64,000 bases of DNA from Enterobacter sp. RIT418 (GTDB taxonomy: Bacteria; Pseudomonadota; Gammaproteobacteria; Enterobacterales; Enterobacteriaceae). Position 1 is the first letter of the stretch. Each line of letters begins with the position of its first letter. Positions 21,072 through 31,011 of this stretch are shown here, in pieces. A program made the translations under genes and the position numbers. Location of the stretch: assembly GCF_003057745.1 (NCBI RefSeq), contig NZ_QBJD02000019.1:20907-84906 (forward strand). Direction: 5' to 3'. The notes under the pieces were generated by a model, which was not told where the DNA came from, ran no database searches, and saw only the letters and a list, made by a program, of their open reading frames with translations.

Positions 21072-22013
21072 ATGTTAGACAATGTTTTGAGAATTGCCAC
21101 ACGCCAAAGCCCCCTTGCGCTCTGGCAGGCACATTATGTTAAGCAGCGCCTTGAAGCCTGCCACTCCGGACTGCGCGTCGAGCTGGTGCCGATGGTCACG
21201 CGCGGCGATGTGATTCTTGATACGCCGCTGGCAAAGGTGGGCGGAAAGGGCTTGTTCGTCAAAGAGCTTGAGCTGGCACTGCTTGATAAGCGTGCCGATA
21301 TCGCCGTGCATTCTATGAAAGACGTGCCCGTTGAGTTTCCGGAAGGGCTGGGGCTGGTGACGATCTGCGAGCGCGAAGATCCGCGCGATGCATTTGTCTC
21401 AAACCATTATGATTCGCTGGATGCGTTGCCGCAGGGCAGCGTGGTTGGCACGTCGAGTTTACGCCGTCAGTGCCAGCTGGCCGAGCGCCGTCCGGATCTG
21501 GTGATTCGCTCGCTGCGCGGCAACGTCGGCACGCGCCTCGGCAAGCTGGATAACGGCGAATACGATGCCATTATCCTCGCGGTGGCGGGCCTGAAGCGCC
21601 TGGAGCTGGAGTCGCGCATTCGCGTGGCGTTGCCGCCGGAGCTCTCGCTACCGGCAGTGGGCCAGGGCGCCGTGGGTATCGAATGCCGTCTTGACGACGA
21701 ACGCACCCGCGCGCTGCTTGCCCCGCTGAATCACGATGAGACCGCGATTCGCGTCAAAGCCGAGCGGGCGATGAATACCCGCCTCGAAGGCGGCTGCCAG
21801 GTGCCAATTGGCAGCTATGCTGAATTAACTAACGGCGAGCTGTGGCTGCGCGCGCTGGTCGGTGCGCCGGACGGCACGCAGATGGTGCGCGGTGAACGTC
21901 GCGGCAGGCCAGAAGAGGCCGAAACGCTTGGCGTATCGCTGGCTGAAGAGCTGCTTGATAACGGCGCTCGCGAGATTCTGGCCGAGGTTTATAACGGAGA
22001 ACCCCCTGCATGA
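21072..22013 (+). CDS. hemC: Porphobilinogen deaminase (hydroxymethylbilane synthase)
   Basis: Joins four porphobilinogen units into hydroxymethylbilane in heme synthesis. The dipyrromethane cofactor Cys is in [10 protein letters not shown] near residue 242; the catalytic Asp lies in [12 protein letters not shown] near residue 84. The ATG at 21072 ([14 protein letters not shown]) gives 313 residues, the E. coli length; seven more in-frame upstream codons are possible but less likely. It is the first gene of hemCDXY and overlaps hemD by four bases. Confidence 0.97.
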   Translation: MLDNVLRIATRQSPLALWQAHYVKQRLEACHSGLRVELVPMVTRGDVILDTPLAKVGGKGLFVKELELALLDKRADIAVHSMKDVPVEFPEGLGLVTICEREDPRDAFVSNHYDSLDALPQGSVVGTSSLRRQCQLAERRPDLVIRSLRGNVGTRLGKLDNGEYDAIILAVAGLKRLELESRIRVALPPELSLPAVGQGAVGIECRLDDERTRALLAPLNHDETAIRVKAERAMNTRLEGGCQVPIGSYAELTNGELWLRALVGAPDGTQMVRGERRGRPEEAETLGVSLAEELLDNGAREILAEVYNGEPPA

Positions 22014-22750
22014 GCATTCTTGTCACCCGCCCTTCTCCCGCAGGAGAGCAATTAGTGAGCCGTCTGCGCGCACTGGGGCAGGTGGCCTGGAGTTTTCCGC
22101 TGATCGAATTTTCCCCCGGTCGGGAGCTCTTTGCGCTCACCGACCGTTTAAATGCCCTCCAGGAGGACGATCTCCTGTTCGCCCTGTCGCAGCATGCCGT
22201 GGATTTTGCCCATGCGCAGCTTCAGCAGGATGGGACGCGCTGGCCAACCGCTCCGCGCTATTTCGCCATCGGGCGGACGACGGCGCTGGCCCTGCATACC
22301 GTAAGCGGAATAGACGTTCGCTACCCGCTGGATCGGGAAATCAGCGAAGTCTTGCTACAATTACCTGAATTACAAACTCTTGTCGGCAAGCGCGCGCTGA
22401 TCCTTCGCGGCAACGGCGGCCGCGAGCTGTTGGGCGAAACGCTGCGCGAGCGCGGCGCTGACGTGACGTTTTGCGAATGCTATCAGCGCTGTGCAAAACA
22501 TTACGATGGCGCACAGGAGGCCATGCGCTGGCAGGCGCGCGGCATTTCAACTCTGGTGGTAACCAGCGGTGAAATGCTGCAACAGCTTTGGGCGCTCGTT
22601 CCGACATGGTATCGGGAAAACTGGTTACTCCGCTGTCGGCTTCTGGTCGTCAGCGAGCGTCTGGCGAACCTCGCCCGGGAACTGGGCTGGCAGGATATTC
22701 GGATCGCTGATAACGCCGACAACGATGCGCTGCTTCGCGCATTACAATAA
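22010..22750 (+). CDS. hemD: Uroporphyrinogen-III synthase
   Basis: Cyclises hydroxymethylbilane with inversion of ring D to uroporphyrinogen III. The 246-residue two-domain protein begins [19 protein letters not shown] and has the usual low conservation, with [10 protein letters not shown] in the second domain. The ATGA overlap with hemC shows coupling, and hemX follows 20 bp later. Confidence 0.95.
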   Translation: MSILVTRPSPAGEQLVSRLRALGQVAWSFPLIEFSPGRELFALTDRLNALQEDDLLFALSQHAVDFAHAQLQQDGTRWPTAPRYFAIGRTTALALHTVSGIDVRYPLDREISEVLLQLPELQTLVGKRALILRGNGGRELLGETLRERGADVTFCECYQRCAKHYDGAQEAMRWQARGISTLVVTSGEMLQQLWALVPTWYRENWLLRCRLLVVSERLANLARELGWQDIRIADNADNDALLRALQ

Positions 22751-22770
22751 CTCTCAAATGGGAAGCCATA

Positions 22771-23955
22771 ATGACGGAACACGAAAAATCCTCCGCCGTG
22801 GTTGAAGAGACCAGGGAAACTGTGGACATTACGCCGCAGCCAGAAACGACTGAGAAAACCGTTGAGAAGAAAAACGGCGGCAGTAAAACCAGCCTTGCGC
22901 TGAGTGCGATTGCCGTCGCCATTGCGCTGGCGGCAGGCGTCGGCCTGTATGGCCTGGTGAAGCAACAGGGCACCAACCAGACGGCGACCAGCGACGCGCT
23001 GGTCAACCAAATTACCGCCCTGCAGAAAGCGCAGGAGACGCAAAAATCCGAGCTGGAAGGCGTGATCAAGCAGCAGGCCGCCGAGCTGGCTGACGCGAAC
23101 GCGAAGCAGCAATCGCTGGCGAAACAGCTCGACGAGGTGCAGCAAAAGGTTGCGACCATTTCCGGCACCGATGCGAAAACCTGGCTGCTCTCGCAGGCGG
23201 ATTTTCTGGTTAAGCTTGCCGGACGCAAGCTCTGGAGCGATCAGGACGTTACCACTGCTGCCGCGCTGCTGAAAAGCGCCGACGCCAGCCTGGCGGATAT
23301 GAACGATCCGAGCCTGATCAACGCGCGCCGCGCCATCACCGAAGATATCGCCAGCCTGTCTGCGGTTTCGCAGGTGGATTATGACGGCATCATCCTCAAG
23401 GTTAACCAGCTCTCGAACCAGATTGATAACCTCCAGCTGGCGGATAACAACGACGACGACTCCCCGATGGACTCTGACGGCACGGAGCTTTCCAGCTCGC
23501 TAAGCGAGTGGCGCATCAACCTGCAAAAAAGCTGGCAGAACTTTATGGACAGCTTCATCACGATCCGCCGCCGCGACGAGACCGCCGTGCCGCTGCTCGC
23601 GCCAAATCAGGATATCTATCTGCGCGAAAACATCCGCTCTCGCCTGCTTGTCGCCGCGCAGGCCGTGCCGCGCCATCAGGAAGAGACCTACAAGCAGGCG
23701 CTGGATAACGTCTCGACGTGGGTGCGCGCGTACTACAACACCGACGACGCCACCACGACCGCGTTCCTGGAAGATATTGACAAGCTGAGCCAGCAAAACA
23801 TCACCATGAGCGTACCGGACAAGCTGGTCAGCCAGCCGATTCTGGAAAAGCTGATGCAGACACGCGTGCGTAACCTGCTGGCGCAGCCGGGCGTTCCGGC
23901 AGAGCCTCAGGCTACGGCGCCCGCCTCGGCACCTGAAGCGCCACAAGGAGAGTAA
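22771..23955 (+). CDS. hemX: HemX, membrane-anchored protein of the hem operon
   Basis: A 394-residue single-pass inner-membrane protein. A charged cytoplasmic N-terminus (to about residue 42) is followed by a membrane segment [20 protein letters not shown] and a coiled-coil periplasmic domain rich in Gln/Lys ([15 protein letters not shown]...). It was once called a uroporphyrinogen-III methyltransferase, but no SAM-binding motif is visible and the role is unproven. The C-terminus is an Ala/Pro tail. It is co-transcribed with hemD and hemY. Confidence 0.9.
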   Translation: MTEHEKSSAVVEETRETVDITPQPETTEKTVEKKNGGSKTSLALSAIAVAIALAAGVGLYGLVKQQGTNQTATSDALVNQITALQKAQETQKSELEGVIKQQAAELADANAKQQSLAKQLDEVQQKVATISGTDAKTWLLSQADFLVKLAGRKLWSDQDVTTAAALLKSADASLADMNDPSLINARRAITEDIASLSAVSQVDYDGIILKVNQLSNQIDNLQLADNNDDDSPMDSDGTELSSSLSEWRINLQKSWQNFMDSFITIRRRDETAVPLLAPNQDIYLRENIRSRLLVAAQAVPRHQEETYKQALDNVSTWVRAYYNTDDATTTAFLEDIDKLSQQNITMSVPDKLVSQPILEKLMQTRVRNLLAQPGVPAEPQATAPASAPEAPQGE

Positions 23956-23957
23956 CG

Positions 23958-25157
23958 ATGCTTAAAGTTCTCTTCCTCTTTCTCTTGCTCATCGCCGGGA
24001 TCGTCCTCGGCCCGATGCTTGCAGGCCACCAGGGCTACGTGCTGATCCAGACCGATAACTACAACATCGAAACCAGCGTGACGGGTTTGGTCATCGTTCT
24101 GATCCTCGGCGTGGTCGTGCTGTTTGCCATTGAGTGGATCTTGCGCCGCCTCTTCCGCACCGGCGCGCATACGCGCGGCTGGTTCGTGGGCCGCAAGCGT
24201 CGCCGCGCCCGCAAGCAGACCGAACAGGCGCTGCTGAAGCTGGCTGAAGGCGATTATCAGCAGGTTGAAAAGCTGATGTCGAAAAATGCCGACCATGCCG
24301 AGCAGCCGGTGGTGAACTATCTTTTGGCCGCAGAAGCCGCGCAGCAGCGGGGCGATGAAGCCCGCGCGAATCAGCACCTTGAGCGCGCGTCCGAGCTGTC
24401 CACGAAGGATCCGATTCCGGTTGAAATCACCCGCGTTCGCCTTCAGCTGGCGCGTAACGAAAACCACGCGGCGCGCCACGGCGTCGATCGTCTGCTGGAA
24501 ATCACCCCGCGCCATCCGGAAGTGCTGCGCCTTGCCGAGCAGGCCTACATCCGCACCGGCGCCTGGGGCTCGCTGCTGGACGTCATTCCGTCCATGGCGA
24601 AAGCCGACGTGGGCGATGATGAGCACCGTGACGAGCTGCAGCGCATGGCGTGGATTGGCCTTATGGATCAGGCGCGAGCCGACCTGGGCAGCGACGGTTT
24701 GAAAACCTGGTGGAAGAATCAGAGCCGCAAAACGCGCCAGCAGGTTCCGCTGCAGGTGGCAATGGCGGAACATTTGATTGAATGTGACGATCATGACACC
24801 GCCCAGGAGATCGTTCTCGACGGCCTGAAGCGTCAGTACGACGATCGACTGGTAATGGTGATCCCGCGCCTGAAAACCAATAACCCAGAGCAAATCGAAA
24901 AAGCGCTGCGTCAGCAAATCAAAACCGTGGGCGACCGCCCGCTGCTGTGGAGCACGCTCGGCCAGTCGCTGATGAAGCACGGCGAATGGCAGGAGGCGAG
25001 CCTCGCCTTCCGCGCGGCGCTGAAGCAGCGTCCTGACGCGTACGATTACGCCTGGCTTGCGGATTCGCTGGATAAGCAGCACAAGCCCGAAGAGGCAGCC
25101 GCCATGCGGCGCGACGGGCTTCTGCTGACGTTGCAGAACAACGGCAATCAGCCGTAG
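23958..25157 (+). CDS. hemY: HemY, TPR-containing inner-membrane protein of the hem operon
   Basis: A 399-residue protein with two N-terminal membrane helices (residues 2-20 and about 40-60) and then tetratricopeptide-like helical repeats to the end. It is not the oxygen-dependent protoporphyrinogen oxidase also named HemY in Bacillus; no FAD motif is present. It is linked to late heme synthesis by operon position only. It starts two bases after the hemX stop, with AAGGAG inside the hemX end, and is followed by a strong terminator. Confidence 0.92.
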   Translation: MLKVLFLFLLLIAGIVLGPMLAGHQGYVLIQTDNYNIETSVTGLVIVLILGVVVLFAIEWILRRLFRTGAHTRGWFVGRKRRRARKQTEQALLKLAEGDYQQVEKLMSKNADHAEQPVVNYLLAAEAAQQRGDEARANQHLERASELSTKDPIPVEITRVRLQLARNENHAARHGVDRLLEITPRHPEVLRLAEQAYIRTGAWGSLLDVIPSMAKADVGDDEHRDELQRMAWIGLMDQARADLGSDGLKTWWKNQSRKTRQQVPLQVAMAEHLIECDDHDTAQEIVLDGLKRQYDDRLVMVIPRLKTNNPEQIEKALRQQIKTVGDRPLLWSTLGQSLMKHGEWQEASLAFRAALKQRPDAYDYAWLADSLDKQHKPEEAAAMRRDGLLLTLQNNGNQP

Positions 25158-25164
25158 ATAAGAG

Positions 25165-25189
25165 GGAGGCCAGAAGGCCTCCTTTTTTT
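25165..25189 (+). terminator. Rho-independent terminator of hemCDXY
   Basis: Perfect 7-bp stem GGAGGCC/GGCCTCC with an AGAA loop and seven T directly after, eight bases past the hemY stop. Confidence 0.92.
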
Positions 25190-25193
25190 GCCC

Positions 25194-25398
25194 ATAAAAA
25201 AACGCCTGCTATAAAAGCAGGCGTTAAAACAGGTCTTTAAGACAACATATTTGGTGCTTCACTCAACGTTGTGTCCATGTTGTCTGATGAGGCCGAAGCG
25301 ACATCTGTCAGTGGACGATAAGCACCGTAAACGGCTCTGCGTCATTCCTGGGTTTATGAGGCACTAAGGCGAACATAAGAGATGGAATGAGCATCTAC
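25194..25398 (-). ncRNA. glmZ: Small regulatory RNA GlmZ
   Basis: An Hfq-dependent sRNA of about 205 nt that activates glmS translation (glucosamine-6-phosphate synthase) and is controlled by RapZ, RNase E and the decoy GlmY. On the minus strand it starts GTAGATGCTCATTCCATCTC at 25398, continues with blocks closely matching E. coli GlmZ (GTTCGCCTTAGTGCCTCAT, GTTTACGGTGCTTATCGTCC, ACACAACGTTGAGTGAAGCA) and ends in a terminator with 10-bp arms 25201-25210 and 25216-25225 plus a T run. It sits next to hemY as in E. coli. The E. coli genes aslA and aslB on its upstream side are missing. Confidence 0.95.
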
Positions 25399-25404
25399 GC
25401 GTAT

Positions 25405-25425
25405 ATTATTGCACGTAACGTGCCA
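25405..25425 (-). promoter_or_regulatory. glmZ promoter with sigma54 -24/-12 elements
   Basis: On the minus strand TTGGCACGTTACGTGCAA has GG (25424-25423) and GC (25412-25411) separated by exactly 10 bp, with the GC ending 13 bases from the expected +1 at 25398. This is a sigma54 promoter. AATAAT (25410-25405) could serve as an overlapping sigma70 -10. Dual promoters are known for glmY/glmZ in enteric bacteria. Confidence 0.8.
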
Positions 25426-25579
25426 ACATGACACGCAGAACTTTTACATCGCGCAACATTTTAAGATAAAAGGAAATTTCGCTGCTAAGCAGCGTCCTAT
25501 GCGCATGGCCACGCCGTAAACCGCGTTCAAACGTCGCCATCTGGAGACAATAAACGCGCTTGCATAATATTTACTTCTG

Positions 25580-25644
25580 AATTAACAAGTTAAGTGTCAC
25601 CGAAATGCGACATGTAGAGAGCGTGTTGTCGTGAGGAAACTACA
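25580..25644. promoter_or_regulatory. GlrR (QseF) activator sites and IHF-like site upstream of glmZ
   Basis: TGTC-N10-GACA at 25595-25612 is a perfect match to the GlrR consensus, and TGTC-N10-TACA at 25627-25644 is a near match. They lie about 200-245 bp upstream of glmZ +1, as expected for a sigma54 enhancer. AATTAACAAGTTA at 25580-25592 resembles the IHF consensus with one mismatch and could provide the bend. Confidence 0.7.
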
Positions 25645-25661
25645 AAGACAGGGAATCGCAG

Positions 25662-25690
25662 AAAACAAAAAACCCCGCCGAAGCGGGGTT
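25662..25690 (-). terminator. Rho-independent terminator of the argX-hisR-leuT-proM operon
   Basis: Perfect 8-bp stem 25671-25678 / 25683-25690 (aaccccgc and gcggggtt) with a CGAA loop; on the minus strand it is followed by a T-rich run. It lies seven bases downstream of the proM CCA end. Confidence 0.9.
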
Positions 25691-25696
25691 CAAAAT

Positions 25697-25773
25697 TGGT
25701 CGGCGAGAGAGGATTCGAACCTCCGACCCACTGGTCCCAAACCAGTTGCGCTACCAAGCTGCGCTACTCGCCG
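25697..25773 (-). tRNA. proM: tRNA-Pro (anticodon TGG)
   Basis: A 77-nt tRNA with encoded CCA (tgg at 25697-25699 on the plus strand). The anticodon arm reads CTGGTTTGGGACCAG, giving anticodon TGG. It is last in the four-tRNA operon and is followed by a terminator. Confidence 0.97.
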
Positions 25774-25819
25774 ATGTACTGCTTTTTTGAATTTTTAGTT
25801 CAATTCATTTAAAAAGTCG

Positions 25820-25906
25820 TGGTGCGAGGGGGGGGACTTGAACCCCCACGTCCGTAAGAACACTAACACCTGAAGCTAGCGCGTCTACCAATTCCGCCAC
25901 CTTCGC
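25820..25906 (-). tRNA. leuT: tRNA-Leu (anticodon CAG)
   Basis: An 87-nt class II tRNA with a long variable arm and encoded CCA. The anticodon arm CTAGCTTCAGGTGTTAG gives anticodon CAG. It is third in the argX operon. Confidence 0.97.
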
Positions 25907-25928
25907 AATTCACAACTCTTTCAAATAA

Positions 25929-26005
25929 TGGGGTGGCTAATGGGATTCGAACCCACGACAACTGGAATCACAATCCAGGGCTCTACCAACTGAGCTATAG
26001 CCACC
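25929..26005 (-). tRNA. hisR: tRNA-His (anticodon GTG)
   Basis: A 77-nt tRNA with encoded CCA. The anticodon arm CTGGATTGTGATTCCAG gives anticodon GTG. It is second in the operon; in Salmonella mutations here (hisR) affect his attenuation. Confidence 0.97.
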
Positions 26006-26068
26006 ACTGTATTCTTTCACGCGGTACTGACTACTTCTCAGACCACCGCAGCTCCAGCACCGGGTTAA

Positions 26069-26145
<77 letters not shown>

Positions 26146-26166
26146 TTAGCGCCGTTGCGGGGCTGG

Positions 26167-26195
26167 ATATTACGTACCTCCGTCCCCGCTGTCTA
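26167..26195 (-). promoter_or_regulatory. Promoter of the argX-hisR-leuT-proM tRNA operon
   Basis: On the minus strand TAGACA (26195-26190), a 17-bp spacer and TAATAT (26172-26167) are followed by a GC-rich discriminator (CCAGCCCCGC), the hallmark of stringently controlled stable-RNA promoters. Confidence 0.8.
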
Positions 26196-26247
26196 GTGCT
26201 TTTTTGAAAAAAATGCGCGTTTGGTTATGGTTTGCACATTTTGCCGC

Positions 26248-27633
26248 TTAATCCTCCACTTTCTGCGTCGAGGCGCGGCGACCGAGGCCAAAAAGCTTGT
26301 ACGCAGCCGTCACGGCGGCCAGGAAGATAATCCCGACAAACAGCGACATGCAGGTATCTTCATTAAAGTACATCCCGATTAATACGCAAATCAGGAAGGC
26401 CATCGTCATGTAGTTCGCATACGGGAATAAAATCGAGCGGAACGGGTGGCTGGCAATCGCCTGCCTGTGCGCCTGGCGAAAGCGCAGCTGGCTAATCAGG
26501 ATCACGAACCACGGCACCATGCCCGGCAGCACGCTGGCGCTGTAGACGTATACAAACACGCGCTGCGGATTAGGAATGATGTAGTTCAGGCAGGAGCCGA
26601 TCAGCAGAATGACAATCGATACCGCCACGCCCGCAACCGGGACACCCGCACGCGAGACTTTGCTCATTGCCGCCGGCAGCTGGTTGTTTTTGGAGAGCGC
26701 GTAGAGCATGCGCCCGCAGCTGTACATCCCGCTGTTACAGCCGGAAAGCGCGGCAGTCAGGACGACGAAGTTGATGATACCTGCCGCCGCGGTGATGCCA
26801 ATCTTCGCGAAGGTGAGCACAAACGGGCTGCCGGTGGTGCCGATTTCGTTCCATGGGAAAATAGTGACGATAACGAAGATCGCGCCCACGTAGAAAATCA
26901 GGATGCGCCACAAGACTTTGCCCACCGCGCTGCGCAGCGTGACCTGCGGGTTCTTCGCTTCACCTGCGGTAATGCCGATCAGCTCGACGCCCTGATAGGA
27001 AGCCACCACGATGCACAGCGCGGTCAGGAAGCCCTTCCAGCCGCCCGCGAAGAAGCCGCCGTGCTCGGTCAGATTGCCAAAGCCAATCGAATGACCGCCG
27101 TTGCCAAAGCCGAAGAAGATCACGCCCAGGCCAACGATAATCATCACGATAATGGTGGTGACCTTAATCATCGCGAACCAGAACTCGATTTCGCCGTAAA
27201 GGCGAACCGCCGCGAGGTTTGCCAGCGCCACGAGCCCCACGGCGATAAGCGCGGGTATCCACTGGACCATGTCCGGGAACCAGAACTGAACGTAGACCCC
27301 TATGGCGGTGATTTCCGAAATCCCTACCGCCATCCACATAAACCAGTACGACCAGGCCGTGAGATAGCCAAAGAAGGGGCTCATATAGCGGTGCGCGTAA
27401 ACGGCGAAAGAACCAGTAACTGGCTCCATAAACAGCATTTCGCCCATCGATCGCATAATGAAGAAAACGAACAGCCCGGCGATGATATACGCCAGTAAAA
27501 CGGAAGGCCCTGCCCATTTGAGCGTGCTTGCGGAGCCCATAAACAGGCCCACGCCGATTGTGCCGCCCAGCGCGATCAATTCAATGTGTCGAGCTTCCAG
27601 ACCACGCTGGAGCTCCGGTTTTTTCTCTGCCAT
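26248..27633 (-). CDS. yifK: Amino acid permease YifK (threonine:proton symporter, ThrP)
   Basis: Inner-membrane APC-family permease with 12 predicted membrane segments. The family signature [21 protein letters not shown] is at residues 11-31. E. coli YifK (ThrP) imports threonine and serine with protons. The ATG at 27633 ([14 protein letters not shown]) follows GAGG and gives 461 residues, the E. coli length; a longer upstream frame overlapping wecG was rejected. In Salmonella and E. coli it is under Lrp and the sRNA GcvB; sites for these were not resolved here. Confidence 0.95.
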   Translation of the reverse strand: MAEKKPELQRGLEARHIELIALGGTIGVGLFMGSASTLKWAGPSVLLAYIIAGLFVFFIMRSMGEMLFMEPVTGSFAVYAHRYMSPFFGYLTAWSYWFMWMAVGISEITAIGVYVQFWFPDMVQWIPALIAVGLVALANLAAVRLYGEIEFWFAMIKVTTIIVMIIVGLGVIFFGFGNGGHSIGFGNLTEHGGFFAGGWKGFLTALCIVVASYQGVELIGITAGEAKNPQVTLRSAVGKVLWRILIFYVGAIFVIVTIFPWNEIGTTGSPFVLTFAKIGITAAAGIINFVVLTAALSGCNSGMYSCGRMLYALSKNNQLPAAMSKVSRAGVPVAGVAVSIVILLIGSCLNYIIPNPQRVFVYVYSASVLPGMVPWFVILISQLRFRQAHRQAIASHPFRSILFPYANYMTMAFLICVLIGMYFNEDTCMSLFVGIIFLAAVTAAYKLFGLGRRASTQKVED

Positions 27634-27829
27634 AAATCCTCGGTTGTGTTTGCTGTTTACCGGCTTTTTGCCGGTTATTGTTTTTAGGGGTACTGAAATA
27701 CGGAGCGAATGGTTTCTCAAAATCGGGCAAATGGCAAACGATGCATAAAAAAAATGAATGCATTGCACATAAACGCAGCAGTTTTGCAGGGGAGTTGCAG
27801 CGCGAATAGCAGATCGCGCTACATTTTGA

Positions 27830-28570
27830 TTACATTTTTCCGGTGTAGTGCCAGCTGAGGTAGCGGAGCAGACGAATCTGTCGTTTGATTCGGGTCGGCT
27901 GGGACAGCAGACGATAGAGCCACTCCAGCCCCAGCTTTTGCCATACTTTCGGGGCGCGCTTAACGTGGCCGGTGAAAACATCATACGTGCCGCCAACGCC
28001 CATATAGAGCGCATTCGGGCTGACGAGACGACAGTCCCGCATCAGGATCTCCTGGCGCGGCGAGCCCATGGCCACGGTGACAATCTTCGCCCCGCTGTCG
28101 CGCACGCGTTCAAACAGCGCCTGCTTATCTTCCGGTTTGAAGTAACCGTCCTGGCTGCCCACGATGTTAACATTCCATTGACGACGCAGCTTCTCCTCGG
28201 TTTGAGCGAGCACGTCCGGCCTGCCGCCGATCAGGAAAACAGGCGTCCCTTCGGCCCCCGCGCGCGCCATCAGCTCTTCCCACAGGTCGGCTCCCGCCAC
28301 GCGTGAAACATTAGCGCCGGGATACTTTTTGCGGATTGAGCGCACGACGCTAATGCCGTCCGCGTACTTAAACTCGGCCGCTTCAATCAGGCTTCGCACC
28401 TCGGCGTTATCTTCTACCGCCAGCATCTTTTCGGCATTGATCGCCACCAGCGTGCCCGATTTCATCTTTCCGTCGGCAAACAGATAGTCGAGCGCGTGCT
28501 GCATATCGCGCCAGCCAATAAGCTGCAGGCCGCGCAGCGCATAGCGCGGTGCGGAGGTTGTGTCAGTCAT
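27830..28570 (-). CDS. wecG: UDP-N-acetyl-D-mannosaminuronic acid transferase
   Basis: Adds ManNAcA to undecaprenyl-PP-GlcNAc to form lipid II of enterobacterial common antigen. It is a TagA/WecG-family glycosyltransferase (GT26) of 246 residues, the E. coli length, with the family core [12 protein letters not shown] near residue 44 and [10 protein letters not shown] near residue 168. It is the last gene of the wec operon, 12 bp downstream of wzyE. Confidence 0.96.
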   Translation of the reverse strand: MTDTTSAPRYALRGLQLIGWRDMQHALDYLFADGKMKSGTLVAINAEKMLAVEDNAEVRSLIEAAEFKYADGISVVRSIRKKYPGANVSRVAGADLWEELMARAGAEGTPVFLIGGRPDVLAQTEEKLRRQWNVNIVGSQDGYFKPEDKQALFERVRDSGAKIVTVAMGSPRQEILMRDCRLVSPNALYMGVGGTYDVFTGHVKRAPKVWQKLGLEWLYRLLSQPTRIKRQIRLLRYLSWHYTGKM

Positions 28571-28582
28571 TACGATCCTTAC

Positions 28583-29935
28583 TCAGACTTGCGACAGCGT
28601 TGTGCTGCCCCGTGGTTCGCGTCTGTGAATGAGCCCTGCGCTCTCAAACAGCCAGTACAGCAGCTTGGCGAGCAGCAGGCAGATACCGAAAACCACCATA
28701 AAGAAAACGACGCGCGAGACGAACGAATCCAGCCCCTCGCGCGCCAGAACGATCATATTGAAAATGGCACCGAAACAGAAACTGTGCAAAATCGCCGCCT
28801 TATAGCGATTCGTCTCCCGGTTGCCGAGCGCGTAGAGCCAATCGAACCATTTGATGATCAGGCCCACGGCAACGGCCCCCGGCAGGATAAACCAGGTGCC
28901 GCCCATGACCACCAGCGAGCCGATAAGCGTCGGCGAAATCGCCAGGCCGGAGTGGTTATTCAGCACTTCCCAGGTAAAGTAGTTCGCGGTGTTGAGCACT
29001 ACGCCCGGACGGTCCGGCCACAGCCACGTCGGGATAAAGACATAGAAGTCGCGCACGATGGGCGCAAGCCCCTGGAAGTCAATTTTGTCGTAGTTTTGCA
29101 GCAGCAGCGCCAGGTTTTCCCATGGCGAGAACGTATCGCGCGTCAGGTACAGGAAGGTGTAGAACGCCTCGTCACCGGCCACGTTCAGGCCGTAGCGCTT
29201 CAGCGCCAGCCAGAACATCCCGACAATACCGAACACCCCCGCCGCTGCCAGCATCCATAAGGAGATCCAGCCGCGAATGATGCCGATAAACAGGAAAATG
29301 GCGAAGGCGATAATGATGTTGGCGCGCGTGCCGCCCACAATCATGTAGGTGAGGATGCCGAACGCAACGGTGCTGACCAGGAAAAAGAGCCAGGCCTTGC
29401 TGTCCTGCCGCAGGAAGAAGACCACCAGCATCGCCGGAATGAAGAAGTAGAAAAAGCGCTTGAGCGCCACGCCGGACACTTCGGCGGAGAAAATCTGGCT
29501 GTAAGACTGGAGCTTGAACAGCAGAAAACCGTTATGCATGAAGAACACGGCCACGCTTACCAGCGCGATGGTCATCAGCATCACCCACGTCAGGTGCGTC
29601 TCTACCCGGTTCATGGTGAACAGCGCCCTGCGAGGCGCCGTCTCTTTAACGGAACGCAGCCGCGTTTTATAGGTAACGTAGTACACCGCGTAGAAGCAGG
29701 TAGCGGACAGCAGCGCTTCCAGCAGGATTTCCGGCGGCGCAACGCCCACGTCAAAGCGGAATACCAGCACGCTGGTTAACGGGAAGCCGAAGTAAAAGGT
29801 GAGCAGAAACAGCAGCGAGAAGAAGACGTTGAAGTTAAAACGCACGCGGCGAAACTCAAACCACGTCAGCGTGGCGATAAACAGCGTGCTCAGCAGCCAC
29901 ACCACCAGCAGGCCGCTAAATTGCAACTGGCTCAT
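28583..29935 (-). CDS. wzyE: Enterobacterial common antigen polymerase WzyE
   Basis: Polytopic inner-membrane protein with about 11-12 hydrophobic segments that links ECA trisaccharide units in the periplasm. The start at 29935 ([15 protein letters not shown]) has AGGAGA upstream, overlaps the wecF stop, and gives 450 residues as in E. coli; 13 further in-frame codons were rejected. Conserved loops such as [12 protein letters not shown] and [11 protein letters not shown] are intact. Confidence 0.96.
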   Translation of the reverse strand: MSQLQFSGLLVVWLLSTLFIATLTWFEFRRVRFNFNVFFSLLFLLTFYFGFPLTSVLVFRFDVGVAPPEILLEALLSATCFYAVYYVTYKTRLRSVKETAPRRALFTMNRVETHLTWVMLMTIALVSVAVFFMHNGFLLFKLQSYSQIFSAEVSGVALKRFFYFFIPAMLVVFFLRQDSKAWLFFLVSTVAFGILTYMIVGGTRANIIIAFAIFLFIGIIRGWISLWMLAAAGVFGIVGMFWLALKRYGLNVAGDEAFYTFLYLTRDTFSPWENLALLLQNYDKIDFQGLAPIVRDFYVFIPTWLWPDRPGVVLNTANYFTWEVLNNHSGLAISPTLIGSLVVMGGTWFILPGAVAVGLIIKWFDWLYALGNRETNRYKAAILHSFCFGAIFNMIVLAREGLDSFVSRVVFFMVVFGICLLLAKLLYWLFESAGLIHRREPRGSTTLSQV

Positions 29936-31011
29936 GCTGTCTCTCCTGAGGCGATACGCAGCGCGCGGTGCCACGGCGTAAGGTAGTTCGGGCTGAAGAA
30001 GTCGATGGCGTTTTTATCCACCAGCGCCAGCTGACGCTGCGCTTCACGCACGACCTCAACGTTCAGCGCGTCGGACGTAAACAGCACCGGAATGTGCTGT
30101 TCAGCCATATCCTGCCAGAAGGGGTTTTCACGGTTCAAGACGCACGGCACGCCGGCCTGTATGAGCAGACACAGCGTGCCAATCCCCTGCTGGCGGGCAA
30201 AGATAAAATAGCCGAGATCGCACCTGCGCAGCAGCGCGAGGTAATCGTCAAACGCCAGCTTCTCCCGCAGAACGTTCACGTTCTCTTCGCTGAAAAGCGC
30301 CAACGCCTGCTGGCGCACGTCGTCGATATAGGCGTCGTTATTGGCCGGATAGCCCATCGGCACCACCACGTTTACCGTATCGCCAAACTGCTGATGAACC
30401 GCGCGGAGCGCCGCGACGTGTTCGTTGCTGCGATCGCCCGAGTTCCCTACCAGAATCGTCAGCTTACCCTCACGCTGCGACGCGTTCGCCATCGCGTTCA
30501 GCGCCGGATCCATGCGGGTCGGGAAATAGAGCAGCTCGCCGCGCACGCCCGGGTGCTGTTTCGCAAAGTAATTAAGATCGCCACGAGTGGCGAACACGCG
30601 GCCCACGCGCCCCTGCGCCAGGCGGCGCAGCGGATAGAAAAGGCGGAACTTCCAGCCGTGAGACACTTCGTACAGGTCCGCGCCCCAGATGTGCCAGCTG
30701 CACTGTGAAGGCTTAATTCCACCGCTCAGCAGCGCCAGCCACAGGCCGGTATTGAACTGGCCGTGGAAAAAGAAGCGCTGCGCCCGATTGGCTTTCGCCT
30801 TCGCGACAACCGCCTTCGCCAGCGCCGCTTTGTTCGGCCAGAAGGTGATATTCAGCGCCGGGCACGCCGCGCTCAGGCCGTTATCCTGGCCAACCACCAT
30901 AAACTCGCGCGCATCAGACGAGCCGGACGCCAGCTCGTCGTTGAAGAACCGCAGCACGGTCTGGTTATGGTGTGGAATATCCGAACCCAGTATGTGAATC
31001 AGTGCAGTCAT
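29932..31011 (-). CDS. wecF: TDP-Fuc4NAc:lipid II transferase
   Basis: Adds 4-acetamido-4,6-dideoxygalactose to ECA lipid II, completing the trisaccharide (GT56 family). The 359-residue length equals that of E. coli WecF. The N-terminus [21 protein letters not shown] is typical. It overlaps wzyE and wzxE by four bases at each end, so translation is coupled through the operon. Confidence 0.96.
   Translation of the reverse strand: MTALIHILGSDIPHHNQTVLRFFNDELASGSSDAREFMVVGQDNGLSAACPALNITFWPNKAALAKAVVAKAKANRAQRFFFHGQFNTGLWLALLSGGIKPSQCSWHIWGADLYEVSHGWKFRLFYPLRRLAQGRVGRVFATRGDLNYFAKQHPGVRGELLYFPTRMDPALNAMANASQREGKLTILVGNSGDRSNEHVAALRAVHQQFGDTVNVVVPMGYPANNDAYIDDVRQQALALFSEENVNVLREKLAFDDYLALLRRCDLGYFIFARQQGIGTLCLLIQAGVPCVLNRENPFWQDMAEQHIPVLFTSDALNVEVVREAQRQLALVDKNAIDFFSPNYLTPWHRALRIASGETA

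Noticed and set aside
23907..25082. 391-codon open frame on the minus strand
   Set aside because: It lies antisense to hemY and shows no recognisable domain; hemY has operon context, ribosome site and family match.
26446..27498. 350-codon open frame on the plus strand
   Set aside because: It is antisense to yifK, very rich in His/Asp/Arg, with no ribosome site or family match.
27634..28014. 127-residue N-terminal extension of yifK
   Set aside because: It overlaps wecG in another frame; the real start [11 protein letters not shown] has a ribosome site and gives the family length.
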